45,032 bases of DNA from Lonepinella koalarum (GCA_030525745.1 JAUNED010000015.1:1-45032), one strand, 5' to 3'. Shown: positions 25,196-34,772, numbered from the stretch's first letter. The notes: generated from the sequence alone by a model not told the origin. Program-made: numbers and translations.

Positions 25196-26305
25196 TTATT
25201 TCAGTTGAGCAAAAGCCTGTGACAAATCTGCTTTAATATCATCAGCATCTTCTAAACCAACAGAAAAACGTAACAAACGGTTACATACACCGCGAGCGAT
25301 ACGCTCAGCTTCAGGAATATCCATATGAGTTTGGGTAGCAGGATAAGTAATAAAACTCTCAGGCCCACCTAAACTTTCCGCAAAGGTAATCAATTTAATT
25401 GATTTTAAAAACGGATTAACCCAATTTTCATCTTGTAAACGGAACGACACCATACCACCTTTGCCTGAGTAGAGTACATCTTTCACCTGTGGTTGTGCGT
25501 TTAAAAATGCCACAATTTCAGTTGCATTTTCTTGATGGCGTTTCATACGCAACGACAAGGTTTTCATTCCGCGAATTGTCAGCCACGAATCAAACGGGGA
25601 AAGTACTGCACCGCCACCATTTTGGATATAAAACAAGCGGTCACATAATTCTTTCCCCTTTGCGACAATCATTCCGGCAAGCACGTCATTATGACCTGCA
25701 ATATATTTTGTTGCACTATAAAGAGTAATATCTGCCCCAAAATCCATTGGTCGGAATAAAACAGGTGTTAAGAATGTATTATCCACGATCAATAATAAAT
25801 TATGCTTTTTGGCAACTAAAGAAATTGCTGCAACGTCGCATTCTTCCATTAATGGATTTGATGGTGTTTCTACAAAAATTGCTTTCGTATTTGGTGTAAT
25901 TGCGGCCTCAATATCTTTAATAGATGCGGTATTCACATAGACAGGTTTCACACCATGAATGTTTTTATAACAAAAATCCAACCAGCGGTAAGAACCACCA
26001 TACACGTCACTAGACACAATCCATTCATCAGGGGCTTTGAATAACGTCATCAGCACTTGGATTGCCGCCATACCGGAAGCAAAAGCAAAAGCCGCATCAC
26101 CACCGTCTAACTTAGCCATGGTTTCCTCTAATACTGTACGGGTTGGGTTTTTAGTTCGGGTATAATCGTACCCCGTACTTTCACCAATGCCATGATGCCC
26201 ATAGGCTGTAGAAAGAATAATCGGGCTAGATACCGCTCCTGTTCTTGGATCTGTGCGGTTACCGGCCTGAGCTAATAAAGTATCAATCGCATATTGTTGC
26301 GTCAT
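25196..26305 (-). CDS. metB: cystathionine gamma-synthase (PLP-dependent trans-sulfuration enzyme)
   Basis: A 369-aa enzyme of the Cys/Met-metabolism PLP family. PLP lysine K200 in LYSATKYIAGHNDVLAG; AFASGMAAI near residue 75 binds the cofactor phosphate; VDNTFLTP contains the pyridine-binding Asp. It joins activated homoserine and cysteine into cystathionine for methionine synthesis. The closely related cystathionine beta-lyase (metC) cannot be excluded by reading alone, but length and the trxA neighbour match H. influenzae metB. Confidence 0.88.
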   Translation of the reverse strand: MTQQYAIDTLLAQAGNRTDPRTGAVSSPIILSTAYGHHGIGESTGYDYTRTKNPTRTVLEETMAKLDGGDAAFAFASGMAAIQVLMTLFKAPDEWIVSSDVYGGSYRWLDFCYKNIHGVKPVYVNTASIKDIEAAITPNTKAIFVETPSNPLMEECDVAAISLVAKKHNLLLIVDNTFLTPVLFRPMDFGADITLYSATKYIAGHNDVLAGMIVAKGKELCDRLFYIQNGGGAVLSPFDSWLTIRGMKTLSLRMKRHQENATEIVAFLNAQPQVKDVLYSGKGGMVSFRLQDENWVNPFLKSIKLITFAESLGGPESFITYPATQTHMDIPEAERIARGVCNRLLRFSVGLEDADDIKADLSQAFAQLK

Positions 26306-26625
26306 AAGTCCTCACAAATAAAACTTGCGGAAAATCAACCGCACTTTTAACTAAAACGAACCTCATTTTGTCACAAAGTGTGGTGAGTTTAAAGCACATT
26401 TTATGAATTTACTTTTCCTTAGTCTCTAGGAACGCTAGGACGGTTGATAAGGTTAATCTATTTGAATTATCAATAGGACAAGAACTAAATAGCATAAAAA
26501 ATCACAGATTTGCAGTTTTTTTCAGCACTTATTGCTATTTTTACATTTTATGCTTATTTTTCTATTGACAGCACAATAGAAATCCGTAAAATGCAACCTC
26601 GTCGAAGGCAATCGCCCGAAACAAA
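26306..26625. other. intergenic: uptake sequence, palindromic repeat remnant, tRNA promoter
   Basis: Holds an uptake core (about 26338-26348) with a decayed inverted partner (about 26375), a degraded copy of the palindromic repeat (26425-26473, right arm TATTTGAATTATCAA intact), and the tRNA promoter. No gene seen. Confidence 0.7.
26565..26592 (+). promoter_or_regulatory. sigma-70 promoter for the tRNA cluster
   Basis: TTGACA, 16-bp spacer, TAAAAT, ending 34 bp before the tRNA-Gly 5' end. Confidence 0.7.
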
Positions 26626-26701
<76 letters not shown>

Positions 26702-26724
26702 ATCTCAAATAAAAATTGCGTTGT

Positions 26725-26811
26725 GCCCGAGTGGCGGAATCGGTAGACGCAAGGGATTTAAAATCCCTCGCCTTTCGGGGCGTGCCAGTTCAAGTCTGGC
26801 CTCGGGCACCA
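26725..26811 (+). tRNA. tRNA-Leu(TAA)
   Basis: 87 nt with CCA. Acceptor GCCCGAG/CTCGGGC, anticodon loop GGATTTAAAATCC, long variable arm, T-loop AGTTCAAGTCT. Confidence 0.97.
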
Positions 26812-26820
26812 TTTTAGATT

Positions 26821-26842
26821 AAACACCTTTAGGTGTTTTTTT
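26821..26842 (+). terminator. hairpin between tRNA-Leu and tRNA-Cys
   Basis: AACACC-TTT-AGGTGTT followed by a T-run; it may limit readthrough to tRNA-Cys or act in processing. Confidence 0.5.
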
Positions 26843-26863
26843 ATATCTAAATTCACACCTAAC

Positions 26864-26937
26864 GGCGTGTTAGCAAAGCGGTTATGCACTGGATTGCAAA
26901 TCCATGTAGCTCGGTTCGACTCCGGGACACGCCTCCA
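26864..26937 (+). tRNA. tRNA-Cys(GCA)
   Basis: 74 nt with CCA. Acceptor GGCGTGT/ACACGCC, anticodon loop ATTGCAAAT, T-loop GGTTCGACTCC. A dead phage-type integrase lies 160 bp downstream, suggesting this tRNA served as an integration site. Confidence 0.96.
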
Positions 26938-27098
26938 TATACTTAATCCAAGATAATCGAAACTAATACAAAAAATTATTAGACTTCTACTAATTTTAAT
27001 GCTTTTGCGTAAAATAGCGTCCAACCCAATCCAAAATAATCCGAATCTATCTAATTTTTTAGTGGGTGTTTTTGTGGGTGGGTTTTAGAAGCTTTAGA

Positions 27099-27340
27099 AT
27101 GCCAAAAGTAATTAAGCCTTTGACGGTCACAGAAGTTAAGAATGCCAAACTTGAGGAGAACCCATTACAAGATGGCTACGGATTATCATTGACTATAACA
27201 GAAAATTCAACGTGTTGGCGTTTTCACTATTCACAGTAGATTACCAACAAACGAAATCATATCAGTCTTGGGGCTTATCCTGAAATATCGTTGCAAGAGG
27301 CTATTCATTAACTTAATCTGGAATTCTTAAAATGAAAAAA
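27099..27340 (+). pseudogene. remnant of a P4-type integrase (N-terminal domain only)
   Basis: Reads MPKVIKPLTVTEVKNAKLEE... LQDGYGLSLTITENSTCWRFHYSQ, stop, then NKRNHISLGAYPEISLQEAI, stop. This is the N-terminal arm-binding domain of P4/DUF4102 integrases (normally ...GDGLYL..., WRFRY, ISLGxYPxxSLxxAR) interrupted by at least two stop codons. The catalytic domain is gone. It sits downstream of the tRNA cluster in the orientation expected of a tRNA-targeting island integrase. Confidence 0.8.
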
Positions 27341-27437
27341 CTCGTAACAAAAAATATACCCAAAAAACTCGATAAGTAGGCAATGTAAATACCAGATCTA
27401 GGTAGCCTAAAGGCAATTTTTTTGCCTAAGTTTTGGG

Positions 27438-27740
27438 TCAAATACTGTTTGGCACATATTGAAATGAGCCACCTAAAGCTTGTGCGTATCGAATAAGTGT
27501 GTCGGCTTTAGGTACAACCAAACCTCTTTCAAGGCGACTGATATTTTGCATTTTAATACCGGTACGTTGGGCGATTTCTTGTTGTGAAAGGTTTTGAGCA
27601 ATGCGATCCGCTTTCAGTTGTTTAATCATTGCTTGTTGTGCTTTATGCACGCTCAAGCGGTCGGCAAATGTAGGATCTTGTTCTAACAGGTCTTGTTTAA
27701 AATCGTCTAGTGTCACAAATTCTAATTTTTCGTTTTCCAT
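27438..27740 (-). CDS. higA: HigA-like antitoxin, XRE helix-turn-helix
   Basis: A 100-aa protein with an XRE domain (about 40-92: LKADRIAQNLSQQEIAQRTGIKMQNISRLERGL). It neutralises the toxin encoded just upstream and probably represses the operon. Toxin-first gene order and a 4-bp gap are typical of HigBA-type pairs. It is the last gene on this strand before the dead integrase, in an accessory spot next to the tRNA cluster. Confidence 0.8.
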   Translation of the reverse strand: MENEKLEFVTLDDFKQDLLEQDPTFADRLSVHKAQQAMIKQLKADRIAQNLSQQEIAQRTGIKMQNISRLERGLVVPKADTLIRYAQALGGSFQYVPNSI

Positions 27741-27744
27741 TTTT

Positions 27745-28128
27745 TTATTCCTGTGTTTGTTGATTAAGTTGAAGTTTGAGTTGTTTCATTCTTTGCTTGG
27801 CTAAATCCAAATCCTGTTTTGGTGTTTTTTGTGTCTTCTTTTGTATGGCATGGATCACATAAATTTGTTTGCCAATGTGGAAAAAGAAAAAGCTACGGGC
27901 AATACCATTTTGGGCGGTGGTACGTAATTCTTTCAGGCTATCACCTAAGTCACGCACTTTTGGCTCTTGTAATTCATTGCCATAAACGGCGAGATCATCT
28001 AAATCAAAGTAGATTTTTTCTTGCAACGACAATGGCATTTTTGAAATGGCTTTTTGAGTTTGAGAAAGAATATGTACTCTAAAAGCAGGTTGAATTTCGT
28101 CTGTCATCACATGGCTATGATTAATCAT
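27745..28128 (-). CDS. higB: HigB/RelE-like toxin
   Basis: A 127-aa basic protein of the RelE/HigB mRNA-interferase superfamily, type with PKVRDLGDSLKELRT...GIARSFFFFHIGKQIYVIHAIQKKTQKTPKQDLDLAKQRM, matching the usual LWELR...RxFY...LLHxFxKKtqktP pattern. It would cut ribosome-bound mRNA. The start may be Met8 (28107) instead; neither has a strong ribosome-binding site. It is paired with the XRE antitoxin 4 bp downstream. Confidence 0.8.
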   Translation of the reverse strand: MINHSHVMTDEIQPAFRVHILSQTQKAISKMPLSLQEKIYFDLDDLAVYGNELQEPKVRDLGDSLKELRTTAQNGIARSFFFFHIGKQIYVIHAIQKKTQKTPKQDLDLAKQRMKQLKLQLNQQTQE

Positions 28129-28278
28129 TTGTGATTATTTTAATCTATTTAAAATGTAGAGTAAATCAAAATTATCATAAATGAAACTACTAACTATCCA
28201 CCTAATTGTAATTACAATTTACTTGGCTTTGGGGTATTTGTTATTACAATAAACTTAAATTATTAATCTGGTTAAGTT

Positions 28279-28548
28279 ATGAAAATCACTTATGATCCAA
28301 ATAAAAATCAGAGAAATATTGAAGAACGTAGTTTATCATTCGAGCTTGTTGGCAATTTTGATTGGGATACTGCTTATATTTGGCAGGATTTACGTTTTGA
28401 CTATGGTGAAATTTGTCTAAATGCTTTAGGCTTCATTGATGAGCGTTTATATTATTTAACCTTTAAGCCCCTTAATGATGGTATTTGAGTAATCAGTTTA
28501 CGCAAAGCAAATAAAAGAGAGATTAAGCACTATGAAAGCAATGAATAA
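28279..28548 (+). pseudogene. brnT: BrnT-type toxin gene broken by a nonsense codon
   Basis: The open frame 28279-28488 gives 69 aa (MKITYDPNKNQRNIEERSLSFELV...ERLYYLTFKPLNDGI). Reading past the TGA at 28486-28488 in the same frame yields VISLRKANKREIKHYESNE and a stop at 28548, exactly the conserved end of BrnT (R-x-ISxRkA..kEi..Y). A CGA-to-TGA change at 28486 explains the break. The lost part holds catalytic Arg/Lys residues of the RelE-like fold, so the toxin should be dead. The restored gene overlaps brnA by 17 bp. Confidence 0.85.
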
Positions 28549-28855
28549 AGCAGAATACTACGATGAAATCGCAGAAAATACCCCTCTAACGGATGAGGAG
28601 CTTGCCCAATTCCGTCCTCTGCGTGAAGCAATGCCACCTGATTTTGTCAAAATGCTGTTAGACCACCAAACTGAAATGGAAAATAAAGGCTTAATGCCTC
28701 GTAAGCTGACTAGAGGCAAACAAAAAGCCCCTACCAAACAAGTCATTACGACTCGGTTATCTGCCGAAGTGGTGGAAGCTTTTAAAGCCACCGGTAAAGG
28801 TTGGCAGAGTCGAATAAATGAAGCTTTGTTAAAATATGTTCAGACATCAATGTAA
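28532..28855 (+). CDS. brnA: BrnA-type antitoxin
   Basis: A 107-aa protein; the C-terminal ribbon-helix-helix region KQVITTRLSAEVVEAFKATGKGWQSRINEALLKYV is the BrnA signature (DNA binding and operon repression). Internal Met4 at 28541 is an alternative start. Left without an active toxin partner by the brnT nonsense codon. A hairpin AGCCCCATTTTGGGGCT plus T-run (28860-28882) ends the operon. Confidence 0.85.
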   Translation: MKAMNKAEYYDEIAENTPLTDEELAQFRPLREAMPPDFVKMLLDHQTEMENKGLMPRKLTRGKQKAPTKQVITTRLSAEVVEAFKATGKGWQSRINEALLKYVQTSM

Positions 28856-28859
28856 TAAC

Positions 28860-28882
28860 AGCCCCATTTTGGGGCTTTCTTT
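28860..28882 (+). terminator. terminator after brnA
   Basis: AGCCCC-ATTTT-GGGGCT stem followed by TTCTTTTT. Confidence 0.85.
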
Positions 28883-29013
28883 TTACCTAACTTCCATAAA
28901 ATCAACCGCACTTTGATTGAGGGGTAATCTTTTTTGTTAAAAAACAATCAAAAAATACAGTTCTTCAACATTATATATCATAAAGTGCGGTTAGTTTTTC
29001 ATTCGTTTTGAAT

Positions 29014-29038
29014 AAAAAAGCCGCTCAAAAGAGCGGCT
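29014..29038 (-). terminator. terminator after the porin gene
   Basis: AGCCGCTC-AAAA-GAGCGGCT; on the minus strand the stem is followed by a T-run. Two uptake cores (about 28906 and 28982) lie just beyond. Confidence 0.85.
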
Positions 29039-29067
29039 CCTGTTATATCTGTTTAATCATTAAATGA

Positions 29068-30132
29068 TTAGAATAGGATGCGAGTACCAAGAGCGACTTT
29101 TCTACCCTCATCGATAGTTACGCCGTTTTGTTTGGTTTTACCTTTACCACCTTCAACATAAACTGCAACGAATTTGTTGAATTGGTGATCAACACCTAAC
29201 TTCCAACCAAAGTTTTTTGCTTTTTCTTCACCTTGGTTTTTAGCAGTACCGAATAATAAGCTACCGTAGATGTTATTTTGTTTGGTCACAGCTACTTTTG
29301 TACCTACTTCAAAGCGGTTAATTTTTTCAAATTTTGGAGATGTTAGAGGATTACTATAGCTTTGGAATTGACCTGCGTCTTTATGACCTTTGGTAGATTT
29401 AGCATAAGCCCAGTCTACACCCCAACTTACGATACCGTAAGTAACATCAAAACCTACGCCGGCATATTTAGTTTTGTATTCATTGGCTTCAGTTGTACCT
29501 TTGGTTAATTCGCCGTAACCCGAACCAAAGCGTACTGCTACATCACCAATTTTACCATCATAGAATGCACCTAATTGGAAACCTTGACCAGCATCAGCGG
29601 TTTTTGCACCAAGTGTATTTTCTTTATTTGCTGTACCAAAGTAGTAGTCAGCAGCTAAACGAACACCAGCAAATTTAGCAGACATAAAGTGTGCTGCTTT
29701 GCCGTGAGCATCTAAGAATACGTTACCGCCAAGCTCATAACTGTAGTTTGCTTTAGGAATATGGTCACCTAATACTAATTGTTTACCGAAAGTTAAAGAA
29801 CCGATGTCTTTATGTTGGAAACCGGCAAAAATACGTTTAGCATGAGTATTACCACCCAAAGATTTATCTGTTGAGGAAGGAGCATAATCAGTAAAACGGA
29901 ATTCTACTGCACCTACTGCTTCAAAACCGCCACCGATTTCTTGGAAAGCACGAACACGCACACGAGAAGCTTTGTCGATTAAATCGGTACGCTCACCTTT
30001 GCTGTTTGAAATTTGTAAATGAACACGACCATCTAAGTCGATTTTAGTGCCGTCTTTTTGATAAATCACAGTTGCGTTTGCGCCGCTTGCTGCTACTGCT
30101 GCCACTGCTAATGCAAGAAGTGTTTTTTTCAT
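29068..30132 (-). CDS. ompP2: outer-membrane porin, OmpP2 type
   Basis: A 354-aa protein with signal peptide MKKTLLALAVAAVAASGANA, then TVIYQKDGTKIDLDGRVHLQ, the standard start of P2-like porins. The barrel strands alternate throughout and it ends with aromatic F (GTRILF), needed for outer-membrane assembly. It forms a trimeric diffusion channel, the main porin of Haemophilus-type cells. Surface loops (e.g. SSTDKSLGGNTHAK; KGHKDAGQFQSYSNPLTSP) are where relatives vary. CRP-like sites lie in the long upstream region. Confidence 0.92.
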   Translation of the reverse strand: MKKTLLALAVAAVAASGANATVIYQKDGTKIDLDGRVHLQISNSKGERTDLIDKASRVRVRAFQEIGGGFEAVGAVEFRFTDYAPSSTDKSLGGNTHAKRIFAGFQHKDIGSLTFGKQLVLGDHIPKANYSYELGGNVFLDAHGKAAHFMSAKFAGVRLAADYYFGTANKENTLGAKTADAGQGFQLGAFYDGKIGDVAVRFGSGYGELTKGTTEANEYKTKYAGVGFDVTYGIVSWGVDWAYAKSTKGHKDAGQFQSYSNPLTSPKFEKINRFEVGTKVAVTKQNNIYGSLLFGTAKNQGEEKAKNFGWKLGVDHQFNKFVAVYVEGGKGKTKQNGVTIDEGRKVALGTRILF

Positions 30133-30346
30133 AGTTTGTTTTCCTTATGGTTAAGTTTAAACAAGTCGGTTGCCCGACGGATAGAGTGTAGTTATTAGTG
30201 AGAAAAATTAATAACTGCGTTTTTCTTGTGCTGAAATGTACACAAGTTTTAATTTTCCGTCAAATGCCCATTGTTTTTTTGTGCTTTTTAATTTTTATTA
30301 AAAATCAATTGGTTACGATTTTTTGTTTGTATTTCATTCAATGCAA

Positions 30347-30368
30347 AAATGAGGTCTAGATCACATTT
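30347..30368. promoter_or_regulatory. CRP-like site upstream of ompP2
   Basis: AAATGAGGTCTAGATCACAT differs from the AAATGTGATCTAGATCACATTT consensus at two positions; 215 bp before the ompP2 start. Confidence 0.6.
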
Positions 30369-30501
30369 TTGATATTTTTTTTGGAGTATAGTATTCAAAA
30401 TAAAAATGTAACTATTTGATTTATTTTAATATTTATACTTCAAAAAACAGTGACAAATAAAAGTTCAATAAAAAAAGTGAAATTTTCAAACTTTTGTTCG
30501 G

Positions 30502-30523
30502 ATTTGTGATCTTGATCACATTT
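30502..30523. promoter_or_regulatory. strong CRP-like site
   Basis: TGTGATCTTGATCACA has perfect TGTGA-N6-TCACA half sites; 370 bp before ompP2 and 240 bp before clpB. Confidence 0.65.
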
Positions 30524-30683
30524 TTGGCGATTGGGGAAAGGAAAATCTCGGCTGAATTTGGACGTTATGTAGCAAATAGATGCTATTTTGCTTGCCGTTT
30601 TATGTCTTCCGTTAATGCATTTCTCTTTCTCTCTTGGGGTTATGCCGTTTCTTTATTTAACATAAAATATTTTGTTTGTTCTC

Positions 30684-30708
30684 CTTGAAATCCATAAAAC
30701 CGCTATTA
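30684..30708 (+). promoter_or_regulatory. candidate sigma-32 promoter for clpB
   Basis: CTTGAAA at 30684-30690 matches the heat-shock -35 element exactly; the downstream CCGCTATTA is a weaker -10. It fits clpB being a heat-shock gene. Confidence 0.5.
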
Positions 30709-30758
30709 CTTATGTGATACGAACAACAGATGTGCTGTTGTATAAGAGGAAAGTAGAA

Positions 30759-33329
30759 ATGAATATTGAAAAATTGACGACAAAATTCCAACAAGCTTTG
30801 GCGGACGCACAATCTTTCGCTTTAGGCAAAGATAATCAATTTATCGAACCCGTGCATTTATTGACCGCACTTTTAAACCAACAGGAAGGCAGTGTTTTAC
30901 CTATTTTGACTGCTTCCGGTGTGAATGTTGCTGTACTACGCAATACGCTAAATGAGATGGTGGCGAAATTACCACAGGTTTCAGGCAATGGCGGTGATGT
31001 GCAATTGTCTCGCCAATTGATTAACTTATTGAATTTATGCGATAAAATTGCACAACAAAAACAAGATAAATTTATTTCATCGGAGATTTTTCTATTAGCT
31101 GTTTTGGAAGAAAAAGGTGTGTTGTATGAAATATTACAAAAGTGCGGTGCAAAAAAAGCACAAATTGAACAAGCTATTGAGCAACTTCGTGGAGGGCAAC
31201 AAGTGAATGAACAACATGCGGAAGAAAACCGTCAAGCATTGGAAAAATATACCATTGATTTAACCGCTCGTGCAGAAAGCGGCAAATTAGATCCGGTCAT
31301 TGGGCGTGATGAAGAAATCCGCCGGGCTATTCAAGTGTTACAACGCCGTACTAAAAATAATCCGGTGCTTATCGGCGAACCGGGTGTAGGGAAAACGGCT
31401 ATTGTGGAAGGCTTGGCTCAGCGGATTATTAATGGCGAAGTGCCGGAAGGATTGAAAGGCAAGCGAGTGCTTTCTCTTGATATGGGGGCATTGATTGCCG
31501 GTGCAAAATATCGTGGTGAATTTGAAGAACGCTTAAAAGCGGTATTGAAAGAACTCGCTCAAGAAGAGGGCAAGGTGATTCTGTTTATTGATGAAATTCA
31601 CACGATGGTGGGCGCAGGTAAGACCGATGGTGCGATGGACGCAGGGAATTTGCTTAAGCCGAGTTTAGCTCGTGGGGAATTACATTGTGTGGGCGCGACA
31701 ACGTTGGATGAATATCGCCAATATATTGAAAAAGATGCCGCTTTGGAACGCCGTTTCCAAAAAGTGTTGGTTGATGAACCGACGGTGGAAGATACTATTG
31801 CTATTTTGCGTGGTTTGAAAGAACGTTATGAGTTGCATCATCATGTGCAAATTACTGATCCTGCGATTGTGGCAGCGGCAACGCTGTCTCATCGTTATAT
31901 TTCTGACCGTCAATTGCCGGATAAAGCCATTGATTTAATTGATGAGGCCGCTTCTAGTATTCGTATGGAAATTGATTCCAAACCGGAACCTTTAGATCGT
32001 TTGGAACGTCGTATTATCCAACTTAAATTGGAACAACAAGCACTGAAAAAAGAAGAAGATGAGGCGAGTCGTAAACGTTTAGCCATGTTAGAACAAGAAT
32101 TGGCTGAAAGAGAACGGGAATACGCCGAATTAGAAGAGGTGTGGAAAAGTGAAAAAGCGACCTTGTCAGGGACGCAACACATTAAAACAGCATTGGAAAA
32201 TGCCAAAACACAAATGGAACAAGCCCGTCGTGCCGGTGATTTGAATAAGATGTCGGAATTGCAATATGGTGTGATTCCAACCTTGGAAAAACAATTAGCC
32301 GAGGCGGAAAAATCCGAAGGCAAGGAAATGACCTTATTGCGCCATCGTGTTACTGATGAGGAAATCGCCGAAGTGTTATCTCGTGCGACCGGTATTCCGG
32401 TGTCTCGTATGATGGAGGGTGAAAAGGAAAAATTATTGCGAATGGAAAACGAACTGCATAAACGTGTTATTGGGCAAGCCGAAGCCGTGGAAGCTGTATC
32501 CAATGCTATTCGCCGTAGCCGAGCAGGATTATCGGATCCAAACCGTCCGATTGGTTCGTTCTTATTTTTGGGGCCGACAGGCGTGGGGAAAACCGAATTA
32601 TGCAAAACCTTAGCCAACTTTATGTTTGATGATGAAGAGGCGATGGTTCGTATCGATATGTCGGAATTTATGGAAAAACATGCAGTTTCTCGTTTGGTCG
32701 GTGCACCTCCGGGCTATGTAGGCTATGAGGAAGGGGGGTATTTGACCGAAGCAGTTCGCCGTCGTCCTTATTCCGTGATTTTGCTTGATGAAGTGGAAAA
32801 AGCTCATCAAGATGTATTCAATATCTTGTTACAAGTGCTTGATGATGGGCGTTTGACAGACGGACAAGGTAGAACCGTAGATTTTCGCAATACCGTAGTG
32901 ATTATGACATCTAATCTTGGTTCAGATTTAATTCAACACAATCAAGATTTGGACTACAGTGAAATGAAACAGCTTGTCATGTCGGTTGTCGGGCAGCATT
33001 TCCGTCCGGAATTTATCAACCGAATTGATGAAACTGTGGTTTTTCACCCACTGGCGAAAGCGAATATTAAAGCCATTGCCCAAATTCAATTGGCACGTTT
33101 AACCAAACGTATGGCCAGTCGAGGTTATGAGTTGCACTTTAGTGAAAATACGTTAGATTTTATCAGCGAGGTTGGGTATGATCCGGTTTATGGTGCCAGA
33201 CCATTGAAACGGGCAATTCAACAGGAAATTGAAAATCCGTTGGCTCAACAGATTTTAGCCGGTAAATTACTGCCAAGTAGCAAAATTACGGTGGATTATG
33301 TTGAGGGAAAAGTGATCGCTCAACAATAA
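30759..33329 (+). CDS. clpB: ATP-dependent protein disaggregase ClpB
   Basis: An 856-aa AAA+ chaperone that pulls proteins out of aggregates together with DnaK. The start is the ATG at 30759 ([18 protein letters not shown]), preceded by GAGGAAAG. N-domain to about 145; first ATPase with GEPGVGKT Walker A; coiled-coil middle domain (about 400-525, Glu/Lys-rich); second ATPase with GPTGVGKTE. The pore motif YRGEFEERL and the AGAKYRGE segment are present. Two uptake cores lie within it (30864, 31139). An uptake-sequence hairpin follows the stop. Confidence 0.96.
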   Translation: MNIEKLTTKFQQALADAQSFALGKDNQFIEPVHLLTALLNQQEGSVLPILTASGVNVAVLRNTLNEMVAKLPQVSGNGGDVQLSRQLINLLNLCDKIAQQKQDKFISSEIFLLAVLEEKGVLYEILQKCGAKKAQIEQAIEQLRGGQQVNEQHAEENRQALEKYTIDLTARAESGKLDPVIGRDEEIRRAIQVLQRRTKNNPVLIGEPGVGKTAIVEGLAQRIINGEVPEGLKGKRVLSLDMGALIAGAKYRGEFEERLKAVLKELAQEEGKVILFIDEIHTMVGAGKTDGAMDAGNLLKPSLARGELHCVGATTLDEYRQYIEKDAALERRFQKVLVDEPTVEDTIAILRGLKERYELHHHVQITDPAIVAAATLSHRYISDRQLPDKAIDLIDEAASSIRMEIDSKPEPLDRLERRIIQLKLEQQALKKEEDEASRKRLAMLEQELAEREREYAELEEVWKSEKATLSGTQHIKTALENAKTQMEQARRAGDLNKMSELQYGVIPTLEKQLAEAEKSEGKEMTLLRHRVTDEEIAEVLSRATGIPVSRMMEGEKEKLLRMENELHKRVIGQAEAVEAVSNAIRRSRAGLSDPNRPIGSFLFLGPTGVGKTELCKTLANFMFDDEEAMVRIDMSEFMEKHAVSRLVGAPPGYVGYEEGGYLTEAVRRRPYSVILLDEVEKAHQDVFNILLQVLDDGRLTDGQGRTVDFRNTVVIMTSNLGSDLIQHNQDLDYSEMKQLVMSVVGQHFRPEFINRIDETVVFHPLAKANIKAIAQIQLARLTKRMASRGYELHFSENTLDFISEVGYDPVYGARPLKRAIQQEIENPLAQQILAGKLLPSSKITVDYVEGKVIAQQ

Positions 33330-33351
33330 TTTAATAATAAAAGGGTAAAAT

Positions 33352-33384
33352 AAATGACCGCACTTTTTAAAAGTGCGGTCATTT
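33352..33384. terminator. bidirectional terminator of paired uptake sequences between clpB and cysK
   Basis: AAATGACCGCACTTTT / AAAAGTGCGGTCATTT, a 16-bp near-continuous palindrome between convergent genes. Confidence 0.85.
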
Positions 33385-33395
33385 TTTAGCTCGTT

Positions 33396-34346
33396 TTAGG
33401 CTTCAATTCCTTCAAACAATAAGGTGCTTAAATAACGCTCTGCAGCGGAAGGAAGAATAACAACGATTAATTTGTCTGCAAATTCAGGTAATTTAGCAAG
33501 GCGGTCTGCTGCTGCCACGGCTGCGCCGGAAGAAATGCCGGCCAAGATCCCTTCTTCTGCCATTAAACGGCGTGCGGTATTGATGGCAGTTTCACTATCG
33601 ACAGTTTCAACCCTATCGACTAAGGATAAGTCTAAGTTTTTCGGAATAAAGCCTGCTCCGATACCTTGGATTTTGTGTGGTGCAGGTTTTACTTCCTGAC
33701 CTGCTAAAGTTTGGGTAATTACAGGACTTTCAGTCGGCTCAACTGCCACAGAAACAATGGCTTTGCCTTGATCTTGTTTAATGTAACGGGAAACGCCGGT
33801 AATCGTACCGCCTGTACCTACGCCTGCAACCAATACGTCAATTTTGCCCTCAGTGGCATGCCAAATTTCAGGCCCTGTTGTTTGTTGATGAATTGCCGGG
33901 TTAGCCGGATTTTCAAATTGTTTCAACGTCACATAACGGTTTGGATCGCTCGCCGCAATCTCTTCCGCTTTTGCAATTGCCCCTTTCATTCCTTTTGCAC
34001 CTTCGGTCAACACTAAATTTACCCCTAAGGCGCGCAACAAACGCTTACGTTCTGCACTCATGGTTTCCGGCATGGTTAAGGTAATTTTATAGCCTCGAGC
34101 CGCAGCCACATAAGCTAATGCAATACCGGTATTGCCACTGGTTGCATCAACGATTTCTTTGCCTTTGGTTAAAATACCGTCTTTTTCCGCTTGCCATACC
34201 ATATTTGCACCAATACGGCATTTTACGCTGAAACTCGGGTTACGGCCTTCCACTTTTACCACGATATTTCCGTTGTGACCGAAATGGTTTAAACGAATTA
34301 AGGGAGTATTACCGATAGATTGGGAATTGTCTGCAAAAATTGTCAT
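33396..34346 (-). CDS. cysK: cysteine synthase (O-acetylserine sulfhydrylase)
   Basis: A 316-aa PLP enzyme: K42 in [11 protein letters not shown] binds [12 protein letters not shown] binds the substrate, and [10 protein letters not shown] binds the cofactor phosphate. It makes cysteine from O-acetylserine and sulfide. Sequence [10 protein letters not shown] and length match CysK rather than CysM. The sulfate permease gene cysZ lies upstream on the same strand beyond a MITE, consistent with linked sulfur assimilation. Confidence 0.95.
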   Translation of the reverse strand: MTIFADNSQSIGNTPLIRLNHFGHNGNIVVKVEGRNPSFSVKCRIGANMVWQAEKDGILTKGKEIVDATSGNTGIALAYVAAARGYKITLTMPETMSAERKRLLRALGVNLVLTEGAKGMKGAIAKAEEIAASDPNRYVTLKQFENPANPAIHQQTTGPEIWHATEGKIDVLVAGVGTGGTITGVSRYIKQDQGKAIVSVAVEPTESPVITQTLAGQEVKPAPHKIQGIGAGFIPKNLDLSLVDRVETVDSETAINTARRLMAEEGILAGISSGAAVAAADRLAKLPEFADKLIVVILPSAAERYLSTLLFEGIEA

Positions 34347-34453
34347 GATGAGGTTCTCCTATGGAAAGATATTGTGAATTGTGGGTATTTTTATCATAAC
34401 CTTGAGCAATTAAAAAATATTAAATTCTTCTATTTTATAACTGAAAGCTATTA

Positions 34454-34719
34454 GGGCCTGTTGATAATTCAAATAAACCGGCGACGTCGGCAGATTTTTG
34501 CCACAACAAGGCAAAAAATACGCCGTTTAGTCATTCTAAACAAGTATTTTTTAACGCAGTAGCGGCAAAAATCCGCCACGTCCCGAAGGGTTATACTGAA
34601 AAATCGCACATTCTGCGTCAGAAAATTTGTGAAGGGAATGACCATTCACTGCATTTTCTTCCTTGCCTGTGCGATTTTTAAGTGATAACGCCGATTTATT
34701 TGAATTATCAACAGACCCT
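34454..34719. mobile_element. 266-bp MITE-like element with 24-bp terminal inverted repeats
   Basis: Left end GGGCCTGTTGATAATTCAAA... and right end ...TTTGAATTATCAACAGACCC are inverted with one mismatch. No transposase inside; flanked by TA. A further degenerate arm (34719-34769) follows. Two smaller relatives lie at 23105-23174 and 26425-26473. It occupies most of the 426-bp gap between cysK and cysZ. Confidence 0.75.
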
Positions 34720-34772
34720 AGGGCTGTCAATCCTTCAAATAAATTGGTGTTATCAATAGCCTCTAACACTCC

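Larger units (their letters stand above)
30133..30758. other. 626-bp intergenic region between ompP2 and clpB
   Basis: Very AT-rich; contains two CRP-like palindromes and a heat-shock-type promoter in front of clpB. An open frame at 30494-30688 overlaps one CRP site and has no ribosome-binding site, so it is not called. Confidence 0.7.

Noticed and set aside
26864-27340. Intact island at tRNA-Cys
   Set aside because: The integrase has internal stops and no catalytic domain; no 3' tRNA duplicate was seen nearby.
30494-30688. 64-aa open frame before clpB
   Set aside because: No ribosome-binding site, overlaps a CRP-like palindrome and the clpB promoter; probably chance.
31910-32617. 235-aa antisense open frame in clpB
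   Set aside because: Exact shadow of clpB coding sequence, Ser-rich as expected for antisense of a conserved gene.
34551-34769. 72-aa open frame
   Set aside because: Lies almost wholly inside the MITE-like element and its degenerate neighbour.
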